Origin: Nocardioides malaquae
GTDB lineage: Bacteria; Actinomycetota; Actinomycetes; Propionibacteriales; Nocardioidaceae
Length of the DNA: 64,000 nt
NCBI RefSeq assembly: GCF_015070385.1
Contig: NZ_JADCSA010000001.1
Span: 310,001-374,000 of the forward strand
Direction of reading: 5' to 3'
The position numbers were made by a program, and so were the translations under genes. The notes under the pieces are model-generated. The model was not told the DNA's origin and made no database searches. It worked only from the letters and a program-made list of their open reading frames with translations. Shown here piece after piece: positions 19,364 through 28,399 of this stretch (position 1 is the first letter of the stretch; every line of letters starts with the position of its first letter).

Positions 19364-20557
19364 ATGAACGACGACTCCGCCCAGCCGGACTGGCACACGG
19401 CCACCCGGGCCGTGCGCGCCGGGCTGACCCGCAGCCAGTTCGACGAGACCTCCGAGGCGCTCTACCTCACCAGCGGCTACGTCTTCCCCAGCGCGCAGGC
19501 CGCCGCCGACACCTTCGCCGGCGAGCTCGACCACGACGTCTACTCGCGCTACACCAACCCCACCGTGCGCATGTTCGAGGAGCGCCTGGCCGCGCTCGAG
19601 GGTGCCCAGGCCTGCGCCGCCACGGCGTCGGGCATGTCGGCCGTCTTCGCGTCGCTGGCGGTGCTGCTGGAGTCCGGTGACCGCGTGGTCGCCTCCCGGT
19701 CGATGTTCGGCGCCATCATCTACGTGGTCAACGAGTTCTTCCCGAAGTGGGGCGTGGAGACCGTCCTGGTCGACCCGACGGACCTCGACGCCTGGGCCGA
19801 GGCGCTCTCGGTGCCGACGAAGGCAGTGCTCTTCGAGACCCCGTCCAACCCGCTGCTCGCGATGGTGGACATCGAGGAGGTGTCCGCCCTGGCCCACGCC
19901 GCGGGGGCGACGGTCGTCGTCGACAACGTCTTCGCCACCCCGGTCTTCTCCAAGCCGCTCGAGCAGGGCGCCGACGTGGTCGTCTACTCCGCCACCAAGC
20001 ACATCGACGGCCAGGGCCGGGTGCTCGGCGGCGCTGTGCTCGGCACGAAGGACTACGTGGCCCAGATCGTGACCCTGCTGCGCAACCTCGGCCCGTCGCT
20101 CTCGCCGTTCAACGCCTGGGTCCTGCTCAAGGGCCTGGAGACCCTCGACCTGCGCGTGCGCCGGATGGCCGAGAACGCCGAGACCGTCGCGCGCTTCCTG
20201 GAGAGCCACCCGAAGGTCGCGACCACGATCTATCCCACCCTCGACTCGTTCCCGCAGCGGGAGCTGGTCGCCCAGCAGCTCACCGGTGGCGGCGGCACCG
20301 TCGTGGCCGTCAAGCTCGACGGTGGCCAGGAGGAGGCGTTCCGGTTCATGGACGCCCTGGAGGTCTTCGACATCTCCAACAACCTCGGCGACGCCAAGTC
20401 ACTGGTGACCCACCCGGCGACCACCACCCACCGCAGGATCGGCGCCGAGGGCCGGGCCGCCGCCGGCATCACCGACGGGACCGTGCGCTTCTCGATCGGT
20501 CTCGAGGACTCCCGTGACCTGCTCGCCGACCTCGAGCAGGCGCTGGCCCGCCTCTGA
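19364..20557 (+). CDS. metZ: O-succinylhomoserine sulfhydrylase (MetZ-type PLP enzyme)
   Basis: Cys/Met-metabolism PLP enzyme that makes homocysteine from an acylated homoserine and sulfide. The 397-residue protein has YSRYTNPTVRMFEERLAALEG near 61-81, GMSAVFASLAVLL near 88, and the PLP lysine in YSATKHIDGQGRVLGG near 208-223, a form typical of MetZ. SLVTHPATTTH near 345 and VRFSIGLED near 375 complete the substrate site. Homologous gamma-synthases and lyases share most motifs, so succinyl versus acetyl preference is inferred. ATG start with a CGGAG SD; the same frame is open further upstream but runs antisense through dxr. Confidence 0.92.
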   Translation: MNDDSAQPDWHTATRAVRAGLTRSQFDETSEALYLTSGYVFPSAQAAADTFAGELDHDVYSRYTNPTVRMFEERLAALEGAQACAATASGMSAVFASLAVLLESGDRVVASRSMFGAIIYVVNEFFPKWGVETVLVDPTDLDAWAEALSVPTKAVLFETPSNPLLAMVDIEEVSALAHAAGATVVVDNVFATPVFSKPLEQGADVVVYSATKHIDGQGRVLGGAVLGTKDYVAQIVTLLRNLGPSLSPFNAWVLLKGLETLDLRVRRMAENAETVARFLESHPKVATTIYPTLDSFPQRELVAQQLTGGGGTVVAVKLDGGQEEAFRFMDALEVFDISNNLGDAKSLVTHPATTTHRRIGAEGRAAAGITDGTVRFSIGLEDSRDLLADLEQALARL

Positions 20558-20580
20558 CCAGAACGCCTCAGCCCGGGCCA

Positions 20581-20640
20581 GTCACTCTTGGCCCATTACT
20601 TCCTGGCCCAGTACTTCCTGGCGCAGTCACTCCTGGCGCA
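20581..20640. repeat. Four tandem 15-bp repeats across the CoA-synthetase stop codon
   Basis: Four consecutive imperfect 15-mers of the form GTCACTCCTGGCGCA occupy 20581-20595, 20596-20610, 20611-20625 and 20626-20640. The last unit contains the stop codon of the minus-strand CoA synthetase (20629-20627); the other three lie in its 3' region. A weaker related segment precedes the array. Confidence 0.85.
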
Positions 20641-22510
20641 GGGCCGGGCGCAGCGTGTCCAGGACGCTCGGGTCCTCGATGGTGCTCGGCACGGGCGTGT
20701 CCTTGCCGTCGGCGATCTCCCGCATCGTGCGTCGCAGGATCTTGCCGCTGCGGGTCTTGGGCAGGCCACCGACGACGACGACCTCCTTGAAGGCGGCGAC
20801 CGCACCGATCTCTCCACGCACCATGGCGACGAGCTCTTCGCGGATCTCGTCGGGATCTGCCTCGACCCCCGTCTTGAGCACGACGAACCCGCGCGGCAGC
20901 TGGCCCTTCAGGGTGTCCGCCACGCCGATCACGGCGCACTCCGCCACGGCCGGGTGGCGGGAGATCACCTCCTCCATCGACCCGGTGGAGAGGCGGTGGC
21001 CGGCGACGTTGATGACGTCGTCGGTGCGGCCCATCACGAAGAGGTAGCCGTCGTCGTCGACGTAGCCGCCGTCGCCGGAGAGGTAGTGACCGTCGAAGGC
21101 CGAGAGGTAGGAGGAGATGAACCGTTCCTCGTCGCCCCACACGGTGGTCAGGGTGCCCGGCGGCAGCGGAAGTCGCAGGCAGATGGCGCCCTCGGTGCCC
21201 GGGGGCACCTCCTGCCCGGCGCCGTCGAGCACGCGTACGTCGTAGCCGGGCACGGGCACCGACGGCGACCCGGGCTTGATCTCCATCGGCTCGAGGCCGC
21301 GCAGGTTGGCTGCGATCGGCCACCCGGTCTCGGTCTGCCACCAGTTGTCGACCACGGGCACCCCGAGGCGCTCCCCCGCCCACTGCCAGGTGTCCGGGTC
21401 GAGCCGCTCCCCGGCCAGGAAGAGCGTCTGCAGGCTGGAGAGGTCGTGACGCGAGAGGAACTCGCCGGCCGAGTCCTCCTTCTTGATCGCCCGGATCGCG
21501 GTGGGTGCGGTGAAGAGCGCCTTCACCTCGTACTCCTCGACGACGCGCCAGAAGGCGCCGGCGTCGGGCGTACCGACGGGCTTGCCCTCGTAGAGGATGG
21601 TGGTGGCTCCACTGATGAGCGGGGCGTAGACGATGTAGGAGTGGCCCACGACCCAGCCCACGTCGGAGGCGGCCCACCACACGTCACCCGGACCGCAGTC
21701 GTAGACGTGGCGGAACGACCACGCCATCGCCACGGCGTGGCCGCCGTTGTCACGGACGATGCCCTTCGGCCTGCCGGTCGTGCCGGAGGTGTAGAGGACG
21801 TAGAGCGGATCGGTGGCGGCGACCTCGACGCAGCCGGCGGGCTGGGTGCGTCCGGCGCGCATCGCGACCTCCCAGTCGAGGTCTCGGCCGTCCTGGAGGT
21901 CGGCGGTGACCTCGGGACGCTGCTTGACGATGACGGCCTCGGGCGCGTGGGTGGCGAGCTCCAGGGCGCGGTCCAGGAGCGGCTTGTAGGCGATGGTCCG
22001 GCTGGGCTCAATGCCGCAGCTGGCGCTCACCACGACCTTGGGGGTCGCGTCGTCGATGCGCACGGCGAGCTCGTGGGCGGCGAACCCGCCGAAGACCACC
22101 GAGTGCACGGCGCCCAACCGTGCGCAGGCCAGCATCGCCACCACGGCCTCGGGGATCATCGGCATGTAGATGACCACCCGGTCGCCCTTCTCGACACCCA
22201 GCTGCTGCAGGGCGCCGGCGAAGGCCGCCACGTCGGCGAGCAGCTCGGCGTAGGTGATGCGGCGCTTCGTGCCGGTGACCGGCGAGTCGTGGATCAGGGC
22301 CACCCTGTCCGCCGCGCCGTTGACCACGTGACGGTCGAGGGCGTTGTAGCAGGTGTTGAGGGTCGCGTCGGGAAACCAGCGGTGGTGCGGAGCCCGGCTG
22401 CTGTCCAGCACCTGCCGGGGCTTGCGGATCCAGTCCACGAGGGAGGCCTGGTCGCCCCAGAACTCCTCGGGGGAGGTGATCGACTTCTCGTACGCCGCGC
22501 GGTAGTCCAT
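20627..22510 (-). CDS. prpE: Propionyl/acetyl-CoA synthetase (PrpE-like)
   Basis: AMP-forming acyl-CoA synthetase that activates short-chain acids. The 627-residue protein starts MDYRAAYEKSITSPEEFWG. The P-loop LYTSGTTGRPKGIVRDNGG lies near 240-258, and the RDNGG form resembles PrpE/ACSS3 more than AcsA. DNWWQTETGWP near 385 is the adenylate signature. The acetylatable catalytic lysine sits in GLPKTRSGKILRR near 590. Substrate preference (propionate versus acetate) cannot be fixed from sequence. The end of the gene lies in a 15-bp tandem repeat. The frame is open upstream of 22510, but that part has no family similarity. Confidence 0.9.
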   Translation of the reverse strand: MDYRAAYEKSITSPEEFWGDQASLVDWIRKPRQVLDSSRAPHHRWFPDATLNTCYNALDRHVVNGAADRVALIHDSPVTGTKRRITYAELLADVAAFAGALQQLGVEKGDRVVIYMPMIPEAVVAMLACARLGAVHSVVFGGFAAHELAVRIDDATPKVVVSASCGIEPSRTIAYKPLLDRALELATHAPEAVIVKQRPEVTADLQDGRDLDWEVAMRAGRTQPAGCVEVAATDPLYVLYTSGTTGRPKGIVRDNGGHAVAMAWSFRHVYDCGPGDVWWAASDVGWVVGHSYIVYAPLISGATTILYEGKPVGTPDAGAFWRVVEEYEVKALFTAPTAIRAIKKEDSAGEFLSRHDLSSLQTLFLAGERLDPDTWQWAGERLGVPVVDNWWQTETGWPIAANLRGLEPMEIKPGSPSVPVPGYDVRVLDGAGQEVPPGTEGAICLRLPLPPGTLTTVWGDEERFISSYLSAFDGHYLSGDGGYVDDDGYLFVMGRTDDVINVAGHRLSTGSMEEVISRHPAVAECAVIGVADTLKGQLPRGFVVLKTGVEADPDEIREELVAMVRGEIGAVAAFKEVVVVGGLPKTRSGKILRRTMREIADGKDTPVPSTIEDPSVLDTLRPALRQE

Positions 22511-22522
22511 GACGTCATCGTG

Positions 22523-22572
22523 CCGGGTGCTGCCGACGAGCGACAGCCCCCGTTCCACGACCGGCAGCCCGG
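22523..22572 (-). terminator. Hairpin between M1 aminopeptidase and CoA synthetase
   Basis: CCGGG-CTGCCG with a 2-nt bulge (22523-22535) pairs with CGGCAGCCCGG (22562-22572) in the 83-bp gap. No T-run follows. Possible terminator of the peptidase transcript. Confidence 0.35.
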
Positions 22573-22593
22573 TGCGACGAACGGCAGACCCGC

Positions 22594-24108
22594 TCACCCC
22601 TGCGGCAGCACCAGTCCGTTCTCCACGGTGCGTTCGGGCTTGGCGGGTGTGCGGAGCCAGGCATCGAAGAAGCCCTCGAGGTCCGCGCCACTGACCTCCT
22701 CGGCGAGCTCCTCGAACTGCGCCGACGACGCGTGGCCACCGCCGTGGCGGGCCGACCAGGTGCGCAGCAGTCGCCAGAAGGGCTCCTCGCCGATCCGTTG
22801 ACGCAACGCCTGCATCGTCATCGCACCCCGCTCGTAGACCGGCCACGCGAAGAGGTGGTCAGCCCCGGGGTCACCGATCGTGCGGCGCCAGAACCTGTCC
22901 CCCGGTGGCCGGGTGGCGTACTCGTTGCGCAGCCACGTGGCGACCGAGCGCCCGCCGGAGGCCTCCACCCAGCGGTGCTCCATGAAGGTCGCCGCTCCTT
23001 CGTTGACCCAGATGTCGCGCCAGCGCGCCACCGAGACGTGGTTGCCGAACCACTGGTGGGCGAGCTCGTGCACCAGCAGCCAGGTGCTGCGAGGACCGAG
23101 TGGCCAGTAGACCGGGCGGGTCTGGTTCTCCAACGCGAAGCCGGCGGGCAGGGAGGTGACCACGCCGCCGGTCGTCTCGAAGGGATAGGGCCCCAGGTCT
23201 CGCTCGAGCCGGGCGACCACCGCGGCGCTGCGCCGCAGCATCCGCAGGGAGAGTCGACGCTCCCGCGGAGCGAGCCGGGAGGAGACGGCGTTGTGCCAGG
23301 GCAGGCCGTGGGAGCGTCCCGTCTCCACGTGGAAGCGCCCCGCGGCGAAGTAGGCGAGGTAGGGCACCATCGCGTCCCGGGCGCCCCAGCGCCACGTCAC
23401 CTGACCGCCGCGCGCACGGCGCTCCAGCAACCGGCCGTTGGACACGACCGTCATCCCTCGCGGCACCGTCACCGCGATCCGGAACCTGGCCCGGTCGCTG
23501 GGGTGGTCGTTGGCGGGGAACCACCACGGGGCCATGTGCGGCTGGTTCATGGTCACGACCTCGCCCTCGCTGGCCAGCCAGTTGCGCTCGCCGACGTAGG
23601 CGTGGCGCTCGGGGAACCCGGCGTACCGCACCGCCACCCGCACCGCCCTGCCCGCCCTCAACGGCCGACGTGGCGTCACCACGAGTTCGTGCCCGGCCCG
23701 TGAGCGGTGCGCCGCCTTCTGCCCGTCGACCCGCACGGAGCTCGCCGGCAGGAGCAGGTCGAGGTTGAAGCGGCGCAGGGCCACCTCGGGCACCAGGGTG
23801 AGCACGGTGTGCCCCACGAGACGGCGCCGGTCGAAGTCGTAGCGCACCCGCACGTCGTAGCGGCGTACGTCGTAGCCCCCGTTGCCGTCGAGCGGGAAGT
23901 AGCTGTCCCCCACCCCGGCGCTGCCCATGACCGGCGCACTGCCCATGACCGACGCCCGGGGCGTGACCGGCGCACTGGAGGCGTCCGACGACGCCCGGGC
24001 GGCAGCACCCGCGCCGAGCGCCGCTGACGAGACTGCCAGCGCGACGACCAGCAGGCCCGCCACGCGGTTCGGGGCCGGACGACGGCTCTGGGCGACCGGG
24101 ATGTGCAT
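22594..24108 (-). CDS. Secreted M1-family zinc aminopeptidase
   Basis: The N-terminus has a long signal peptide (RVAGLLVVALAVSSAALGAGA near residues 15-35), so the enzyme is exported. The gluzincin motif HELAHQWFG lies near 345-353, followed 18 residues later by the third zinc ligand in WVNEGAATF. The exopeptidase loop is GFALENQT, a variant of GxMEN, near 315. At 504 residues it is a short M1 with the N-terminal beta domain and catalytic domain but little C-terminal helical domain. A Tyr in the PVYERGAMT segment near 425 fits the transition-state tyrosine. Divergent from the LOG gene; a leaderless -10 precedes the ATG. Confidence 0.93.
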   Translation of the reverse strand: MHIPVAQSRRPAPNRVAGLLVVALAVSSAALGAGAAARASSDASSAPVTPRASVMGSAPVMGSAGVGDSYFPLDGNGGYDVRRYDVRVRYDFDRRRLVGHTVLTLVPEVALRRFNLDLLLPASSVRVDGQKAAHRSRAGHELVVTPRRPLRAGRAVRVAVRYAGFPERHAYVGERNWLASEGEVVTMNQPHMAPWWFPANDHPSDRARFRIAVTVPRGMTVVSNGRLLERRARGGQVTWRWGARDAMVPYLAYFAAGRFHVETGRSHGLPWHNAVSSRLAPRERRLSLRMLRRSAAVVARLERDLGPYPFETTGGVVTSLPAGFALENQTRPVYWPLGPRSTWLLVHELAHQWFGNHVSVARWRDIWVNEGAATFMEHRWVEASGGRSVATWLRNEYATRPPGDRFWRRTIGDPGADHLFAWPVYERGAMTMQALRQRIGEEPFWRLLRTWSARHGGGHASSAQFEELAEEVSGADLEGFFDAWLRTPAKPERTVENGLVLPQG

Positions 24109-24114
24109 GCCCCG

Positions 24115-24120
24115 ACGCTA
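24115..24120 (-). promoter_or_regulatory. -10 element, leaderless M1 peptidase start
   Basis: TAGCGT on the minus strand, 6 nt before the ATG at 24108; no SD. Confidence 0.55.
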
Positions 24121-24173
24121 CTCCCGTCACGCGGTCCTCGTGCGCCCTACGGCACCGTGCTGGCGCAGGGGGC

Positions 24174-24179
24174 TAGGTT
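24174..24179 (+). promoter_or_regulatory. -10 element, leaderless LOG-gene start
   Basis: TAGGTT, 7 nt before the GTG at 24187; no SD. It shares the 78-bp divergent space with the peptidase promoter. Confidence 0.55.
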
Positions 24180-24186
24180 CGACCGG

Positions 24187-25299
24187 GTGAGGCACACACG
24201 AGGACGCACGGTCGACGTCGACTCCGTCGAGGAGTTCGATCGGCGACTGGCTCGAGGCACCTGCACCATGGCCGGCTGGCGCCTGCGCGGAGTCGACCTG
24301 ACCGGACGCCGAGCCCAGCTGGAGACGGCCGACGTCACGGGCGCCCTCTTCCTCGGGTGCCGACTCGACCCGGGGCTGGAGGACCGGCTGCGGGCGCGGG
24401 GAGCCATCGTCTTCCCCACGCTGCCCGACGTCCCGGTGGAGGTCTACCGCAGCCGGCTCTACACCCCTCAGGAGCTCTACGACACCGCCGACTACCAGAC
24501 CTCGCTCGACGCCCGCGCCTACGCATGGGCCGGGGCGGGCGTGGACCCCGACCTGGCTGCAGCCCTCCACGACCACGCCGTCGACGTGGCCCTGACGGGC
24601 TGGATCGAGGGGCGCCACCTGGTGGGCGTGATGGGTGGTCACGCGCTGCGCCGCGGCCAGTCGGAGTACGCCTTCGCCGCACGGCTGGGGCGGGCGCTGG
24701 GGGTTGACCAGGTGGTGACGACCGGCGGAGGGCCGGGAGCGATGGAGGCGGCCAACCTCGGGGCCTACCTCTCGCGCGAGCCGCAGGAGGCACTCGACGC
24801 CGCCCTGGGCGTGCTGGCGGCAGCGCCCTCCTTCGTGCCCGACGTCGGCGCCTGGGTCCGGGCCGCCTTCGAGGTGCTCGACGCCCACCCCCACGGGGCC
24901 GAGACCCTCGGCATCCCGACGTGGCACTACGGGCACGAGCCGCCGAACCCGTTCGCGACCCGGATCGCGAAGTACTTCCGCAACGCCACCCGCGAGGCGA
25001 TCCTGCTCGAGGTCTGCGACCGCGGCATCGTCTTCCTGCCGGGCGCCGCCGGCACGCTGCAGGAGGTCTTCCAGGACGCGTGCGAGAACTACTACGCGGA
25101 CGAGTCGGCGATCGCACCGATGGTGCTGGTGGGGCGGGAGCACTGGACCGACACCGTGCCGGCGTGGCCACTGTTGCGGACGTTGGCCCGCGGGCGCCCC
25201 ATGGAGGACCACGTGCACCTGGTCGACACCGTGGAGGAGGCGGCCGAGGTCATCGGTGCTCGAGGCTCCCGCGACTCACGGGTGGCACCCGACGCCTGA
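24187..25299 (+). CDS. LOG-family nucleotide-binding (Rossmann) protein
   Basis: A 370-residue protein with a LOG/lysine-decarboxylase-like fold in its second half. Nucleotide/phosphate motifs are VTTGGGPGAMEAANLGAYL near 180-198 and FLPGAAGTLQEVFQD near 282-296, where LOG enzymes have PGGxGTxxE. LOG enzymes release cytokinin-type bases from nucleotides, but long actinobacterial members such as this one are not characterised, and I would not assign an activity. The N-terminal 100 residues contain a pentapeptide-like stretch (LRGVDLTGRRAQLETADVTGALF). The GTG start is supported by a -10 element 7 nt upstream. Convergent with rlmN. Confidence 0.85.
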   Translation: MRHTRGRTVDVDSVEEFDRRLARGTCTMAGWRLRGVDLTGRRAQLETADVTGALFLGCRLDPGLEDRLRARGAIVFPTLPDVPVEVYRSRLYTPQELYDTADYQTSLDARAYAWAGAGVDPDLAAALHDHAVDVALTGWIEGRHLVGVMGGHALRRGQSEYAFAARLGRALGVDQVVTTGGGPGAMEAANLGAYLSREPQEALDAALGVLAAAPSFVPDVGAWVRAAFEVLDAHPHGAETLGIPTWHYGHEPPNPFATRIAKYFRNATREAILLEVCDRGIVFLPGAAGTLQEVFQDACENYYADESAIAPMVLVGREHWTDTVPAWPLLRTLARGRPMEDHVHLVDTVEEAAEVIGARGSRDSRVAPDA

Positions 25300-25300
25300 G

Positions 25301-25328
25301 GACGTACGCAGCACTGACGTACGCAGCA
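25301..25328. repeat. 13-bp direct repeat in the LOG-rlmN gap
   Basis: GACGTACGCAGCA occurs at 25301-25313 and 25316-25328, immediately after the LOG stop. It fills most of the 40-bp convergent gap. No function is evident. Confidence 0.6.
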
Positions 25329-25339
25329 GCTGCGGAGGG

Positions 25340-26464
25340 TCAGGGGGCAGCGGCGAGCTGCCCGCACGCGGCGTCGATCTCGTCGCCACGGGTGTCGCGC
25401 ACGGTGGTGCTGATGCCCTTGGCCTCGAGCCGTCGGACGAACTCGTCGGTGTCCTCGTCGCGCGAGCGGGTGTACTTGGAGCCGGGCACCTCGTTGAGCG
25501 GAATCAGGTTCACGTGGGCCCAGGCCCAGTCGCCGTACGAGTTCAGCACGTCACCGAGCAGGTCGGCGCGCCACGCCTGGTCGTTGATGTCGCGCATCAT
25601 CGCGTACTCGATGGAGACCCGACGCTTGGTCGTACGCGCGTAGGTCCACGCAGCCTCGACGGTCTCGGCGACGGACCAGCGGGTGTTGACCGGCACCAGC
25701 TCGCTGCGCAGCTCGTCGTCGGGGGCGTGCAACGACAGCGCGAGCGTGCACGGGATGCCTTCCTCGGCCAGCTGCAGGATGCGCGGGACCAGCCCGACCG
25801 TGGAGACTGTCACGTGACGGGCGCTCATGCCGAGTCCGGCAGGGGTGGGGTCGGTCAGCCGGCGCACGGCGCCGACGACGGCCTTGTAGTTGGCCAGCGG
25901 CTCGCCCATGCCCATGAAGACCACGTTGGAGACGCGGCCCGGACCGCCGGGGACCGAGCCGCTCGCCAACGTGCGGTTGGCGTCCACGACCTGCTCCACG
26001 ATCTCGGCGGTCGACATGTTGCGCTGCAGGCCACCCATGCCGGTGGCGCAGAACGAGCAGGCCATGCCGCACCCGGCCTGGCTGGAGACGCAGACCGTCG
26101 ACCGCGTCCGGTAGCGCATCAGAACGGACTCGACGAGGGCGCCGTCGAACAGCTTCCAGAGCGTCTTGACCGTGGTGCCGCGGTCGGCGGTCTGGACCTT
26201 GATCGGGTCCATCAGCTTCGGCAGGAGCGCCGCGACGAGCTCGTCGCGCTGGGCCGCGGGCAGGTCCGTCATTTCCGCGGGGTCGTTGACCAGGCGGGTG
26301 AAGTAGTGGGTGGAGAGCTGCTTGGCGCGGAAGCCGGGCAGGCCCGCGTCGACGAGCAGCTGCTTGCGCCCGGCCTCGTCGAGGTCGGCCAGGTGCCGCG
26401 GCGGCTTCTTGCGGCCTCGGGGCTCGTCGAAGACGAGAGGGAGCAACGGAGGATTCTCGGACAT
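25340..26464 (-). CDS. rlmN: Dual-specificity RNA methyltransferase RlmN
   Basis: Radical-SAM enzyme that methylates C2 of A2503 in 23S rRNA and A37 of tRNAs. The radical-SAM cluster motif CGMACSFC lies near residue 135. VSSQAG precedes it, and [19 protein letters not shown] lies near 190-208. STVGLVPRI near 235 and the C-terminal DIDAACGQL, with the second catalytic Cys, complete the family pattern. 374 residues from ATG 26464, preceded by a GGGAGGAT SD; a longer frame upstream is not supported. Convergent with the LOG gene. Confidence 0.97.
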   Translation of the reverse strand: MSENPPLLPLVFDEPRGRKKPPRHLADLDEAGRKQLLVDAGLPGFRAKQLSTHYFTRLVNDPAEMTDLPAAQRDELVAALLPKLMDPIKVQTADRGTTVKTLWKLFDGALVESVLMRYRTRSTVCVSSQAGCGMACSFCATGMGGLQRNMSTAEIVEQVVDANRTLASGSVPGGPGRVSNVVFMGMGEPLANYKAVVGAVRRLTDPTPAGLGMSARHVTVSTVGLVPRILQLAEEGIPCTLALSLHAPDDELRSELVPVNTRWSVAETVEAAWTYARTTKRRVSIEYAMMRDINDQAWRADLLGDVLNSYGDWAWAHVNLIPLNEVPGSKYTRSRDEDTDEFVRRLEAKGISTTVRDTRGDEIDAACGQLAAAP

Positions 26465-26504
26465 CGTCCCCATCCTCCCACCGCAACGGGCGAGGCGCGA
26501 AACC

Positions 26505-26852
26505 TCAGGCGTCCATCTCCACCATGAACCAGAGCACGAGGGAGGCCACACCCAGCACCACGAGGAGGGTCAGCACCATGCCGATGGCCATGTAGGTGCC
26601 GAAGCGCCGGGTGCGCGGTGCGACCAGGAGACCGAGCGGCACCAGCAGGGCCAGCGTCACCAGGGGGAACCAGCGCTCCGCCGTCTCGTACGTGAACAGG
26701 AGACGTAGCACGCCGGCGAACCCGCCCGGGACGGCAGTGACGAAGAGCATGCCGGTGAAGAAGCCGGTCAGGGCGGTGAAGGTGGGGTGGTCGCGGTGCC
26801 ACCAGTCGGTCTCGCTGCGCTGCAGGTCGGCCCGGTCCGCCGTGTCGGTCAT
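26505..26852 (-). CDS. Small membrane protein of unknown function, 115 aa
   Basis: Three hydrophobic helices are visible at about residues 27-52 ([20 protein letters not shown]), 62-78 ([17 protein letters not shown]) and 88-112 ([19 protein letters not shown]), after a charged N-terminus [21 protein letters not shown]. No known family is recognised. The ATG at 26852 is set by a leaderless -10 hexamer. It sits between cdsA (19 nt upstream) and rlmN in the same direction. A role in the envelope is inference from topology only. Confidence 0.8.
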   Translation of the reverse strand: MTDTADRADLQRSETDWWHRDHPTFTALTGFFTGMLFVTAVPGGFAGVLRLLFTYETAERWFPLVTLALLVPLGLLVAPRTRRFGTYMAIGMVLTLLVVLGVASLVLWFMVEMDA

Positions 26853-26859
26853 GCCGACC

Positions 26860-26865
26860 ATCCTA
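26860..26865 (-). promoter_or_regulatory. -10 element, leaderless start of small membrane protein
   Basis: TAGGAT on the minus strand, 7 nt before the ATG at 26852. It overlaps the space after the cdsA stop. Confidence 0.55.
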
Positions 26866-26871
26866 GGGGCG

Positions 26872-27747
26872 TCAGAACGCGAGGTAGTGCAGGAGCAGCC
26901 ACACCGGCGCGATCGTGGCGAGGAGCGAGTCCAGACGATCCATGATGCCACCGTGACCGGGGATGACCTGGGACATGTCCTTGACGCCCAGGTCGCGCTT
27001 GATGACGGACTCCACGAGGTCACCCAGCGTCGCCATCACCACGACGATGAGACCCACGAGGACGCCCACCCACGCCTCGGCGTCGAGCAGCGTGGTGACC
27101 AGGAACCACCCGGCGGCGACGCAGGCCAGGGCCGAGCCCGCGAAACCCTCCCAGGACTTCTTGGGCGAGATGACCGGAGCCATCGGGTGCTTGCCGAAGA
27201 GCACCCCGGCGATGTAACCGCCGGTGTCGGAGGCCACCGTCACCAGCACGAAGACGACGATCCCCTTCACGCCGTCGTCCCACCGTTCGAAGTCGACGGC
27301 CCCGCCCTCGGAGAGCATCAGGCCCACGAAGGAGGCGAGGAAGGGCAGGTAGACGAGCACGAAGACCGACGCGGTGGCGTTCTGCACGAAGCCCTCGACC
27401 CCACGCCGCAACAGCCACAGCATCGTGACCAGGGCGGTGACGGCGGTGGCGGTGACCAGGGCGGCAGGACCGGAGAAGTAGGCGACCAGGATCATCACCA
27501 CCGCCCCGATCATCAGCGGCTGCTCCGGGACGTCGATCTCCTTGGCCCGGAGCGCGCGGCCGATCTCCCAGATGCCGATCACGATCGCGACCGCGACCAC
27601 CCCGATGAAGGCGGTCTTCCAGAAGTAGAGCGTGCCGGCGATCAGGGAGAGCAGCACCACGCCCGACGTGATCGCGGCCGGCAGGTCGCGACCTGCTCGT
27701 CCGTGGTCCTTCGTCGGCGCTGCGGCCTTCGGTGGAGGGTTCGTCAT
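26872..27747 (-). CDS. cdsA: Phosphatidate cytidylyltransferase (CDP-DAG synthase)
   Basis: Integral membrane enzyme making CDP-diacylglycerol, the precursor of cardiolipin and phosphatidylinositol. The 291-residue protein has about eight hydrophobic helices after a hydrophilic, Lys/Pro-rich N-terminus. The family signature runs from SVIKRDLGVKDMSQ to IPGHGGIMDRLDS near residues 245-275. SDTGGYIAG near 185 and SPKKSWEG near 208 are the other conserved loops. It follows frr by 25 nt, the usual frr-cdsA pair. Confidence 0.97.
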   Translation of the reverse strand: MTNPPPKAAAPTKDHGRAGRDLPAAITSGVVLLSLIAGTLYFWKTAFIGVVAVAIVIGIWEIGRALRAKEIDVPEQPLMIGAVVMILVAYFSGPAALVTATAVTALVTMLWLLRRGVEGFVQNATASVFVLVYLPFLASFVGLMLSEGGAVDFERWDDGVKGIVVFVLVTVASDTGGYIAGVLFGKHPMAPVISPKKSWEGFAGSALACVAAGWFLVTTLLDAEAWVGVLVGLIVVVMATLGDLVESVIKRDLGVKDMSQVIPGHGGIMDRLDSLLATIAPVWLLLHYLAF

Positions 27748-27772
27748 CTCGGTGTGGCGCCGGGTCCGGGGA

Positions 27773-28330
27773 TCAGACCTCGAGCAGCTCGGCTTCCTTC
27801 TTCTTCAGCATCTCGTCGATGGCGTCGGTGTGGTCCTTGGTGAGCGCGTCCAGCCGCTTCTCGGCACCGGCCACGTCGTCCTTGCCGACCTCGCCGTCCT
27901 TCTCGAGCTTCTCCAGCGACTGCTTGGCCTGCCGACGCACGTTGCGCACCGAGACGCGGCCGTCCTCGGCCTTGCCCTTCGCCAGCTTGATGTACTCCTT
28001 GCGGCGCTCCTCGGTCAGCTCGGGGAAGACGCAGCGCAGCACCCGTCCGTCGCTGGAGGGGTTGACGCCCAGGTCGGAGTCGCGCACGGCGCGCTCCACG
28101 GCGTCGACCGCGCTCTGGTCGAAGGGCTGGATCAGGATGGTCCGCGCGTCCTGCGAGGTGAAGGTCGCCAGCTGCTGGAGCGGGGTGGGGGTGCCGTAGT
28201 ACTCGACCACGATCTTGTTGAACACCGTGGGGCTGATGCGACCGGCGCGGATGGTGGTGAAGTCCTCACGCGTGGACTCCACCGACTTGTCCATCTTGGT
28301 CGTGGCTTCACGGAGGATGTCGTTGATCAC
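27773..28330 (-). CDS. frr: Ribosome recycling factor
   Basis: Splits post-termination ribosomes together with EF-G. The 185-residue, two-domain protein shows MDKSVESTREDFTTIRAGR near 13-31, VEYYGTPTPLQQLATFT near 42-58, LTEERRKEYIKLAKGKAED near 108-126 and VRNVRRQAKQSLEKLEKD near 132-149. GTG start with a GAAGG SD. Downstream of pyrH in the rpsB-tsf-pyrH-frr operon; the 69-bp gap holds a short repeat, GGTAGCTGGGG, twice. Confidence 0.98.
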   Translation of the reverse strand: MINDILREATTKMDKSVESTREDFTTIRAGRISPTVFNKIVVEYYGTPTPLQQLATFTSQDARTILIQPFDQSAVDAVERAVRDSDLGVNPSSDGRVLRCVFPELTEERRKEYIKLAKGKAEDGRVSVRNVRRQAKQSLEKLEKDGEVGKDDVAGAEKRLDALTKDHTDAIDEMLKKKEAELLEV

Positions 28331-28399
28331 GGGCGCCTTCTCTCGTCTCGGTGTACGGCTGGGGTACGTGCCTGGTAGCTGGGGAGGTAGCTGGGGCGG

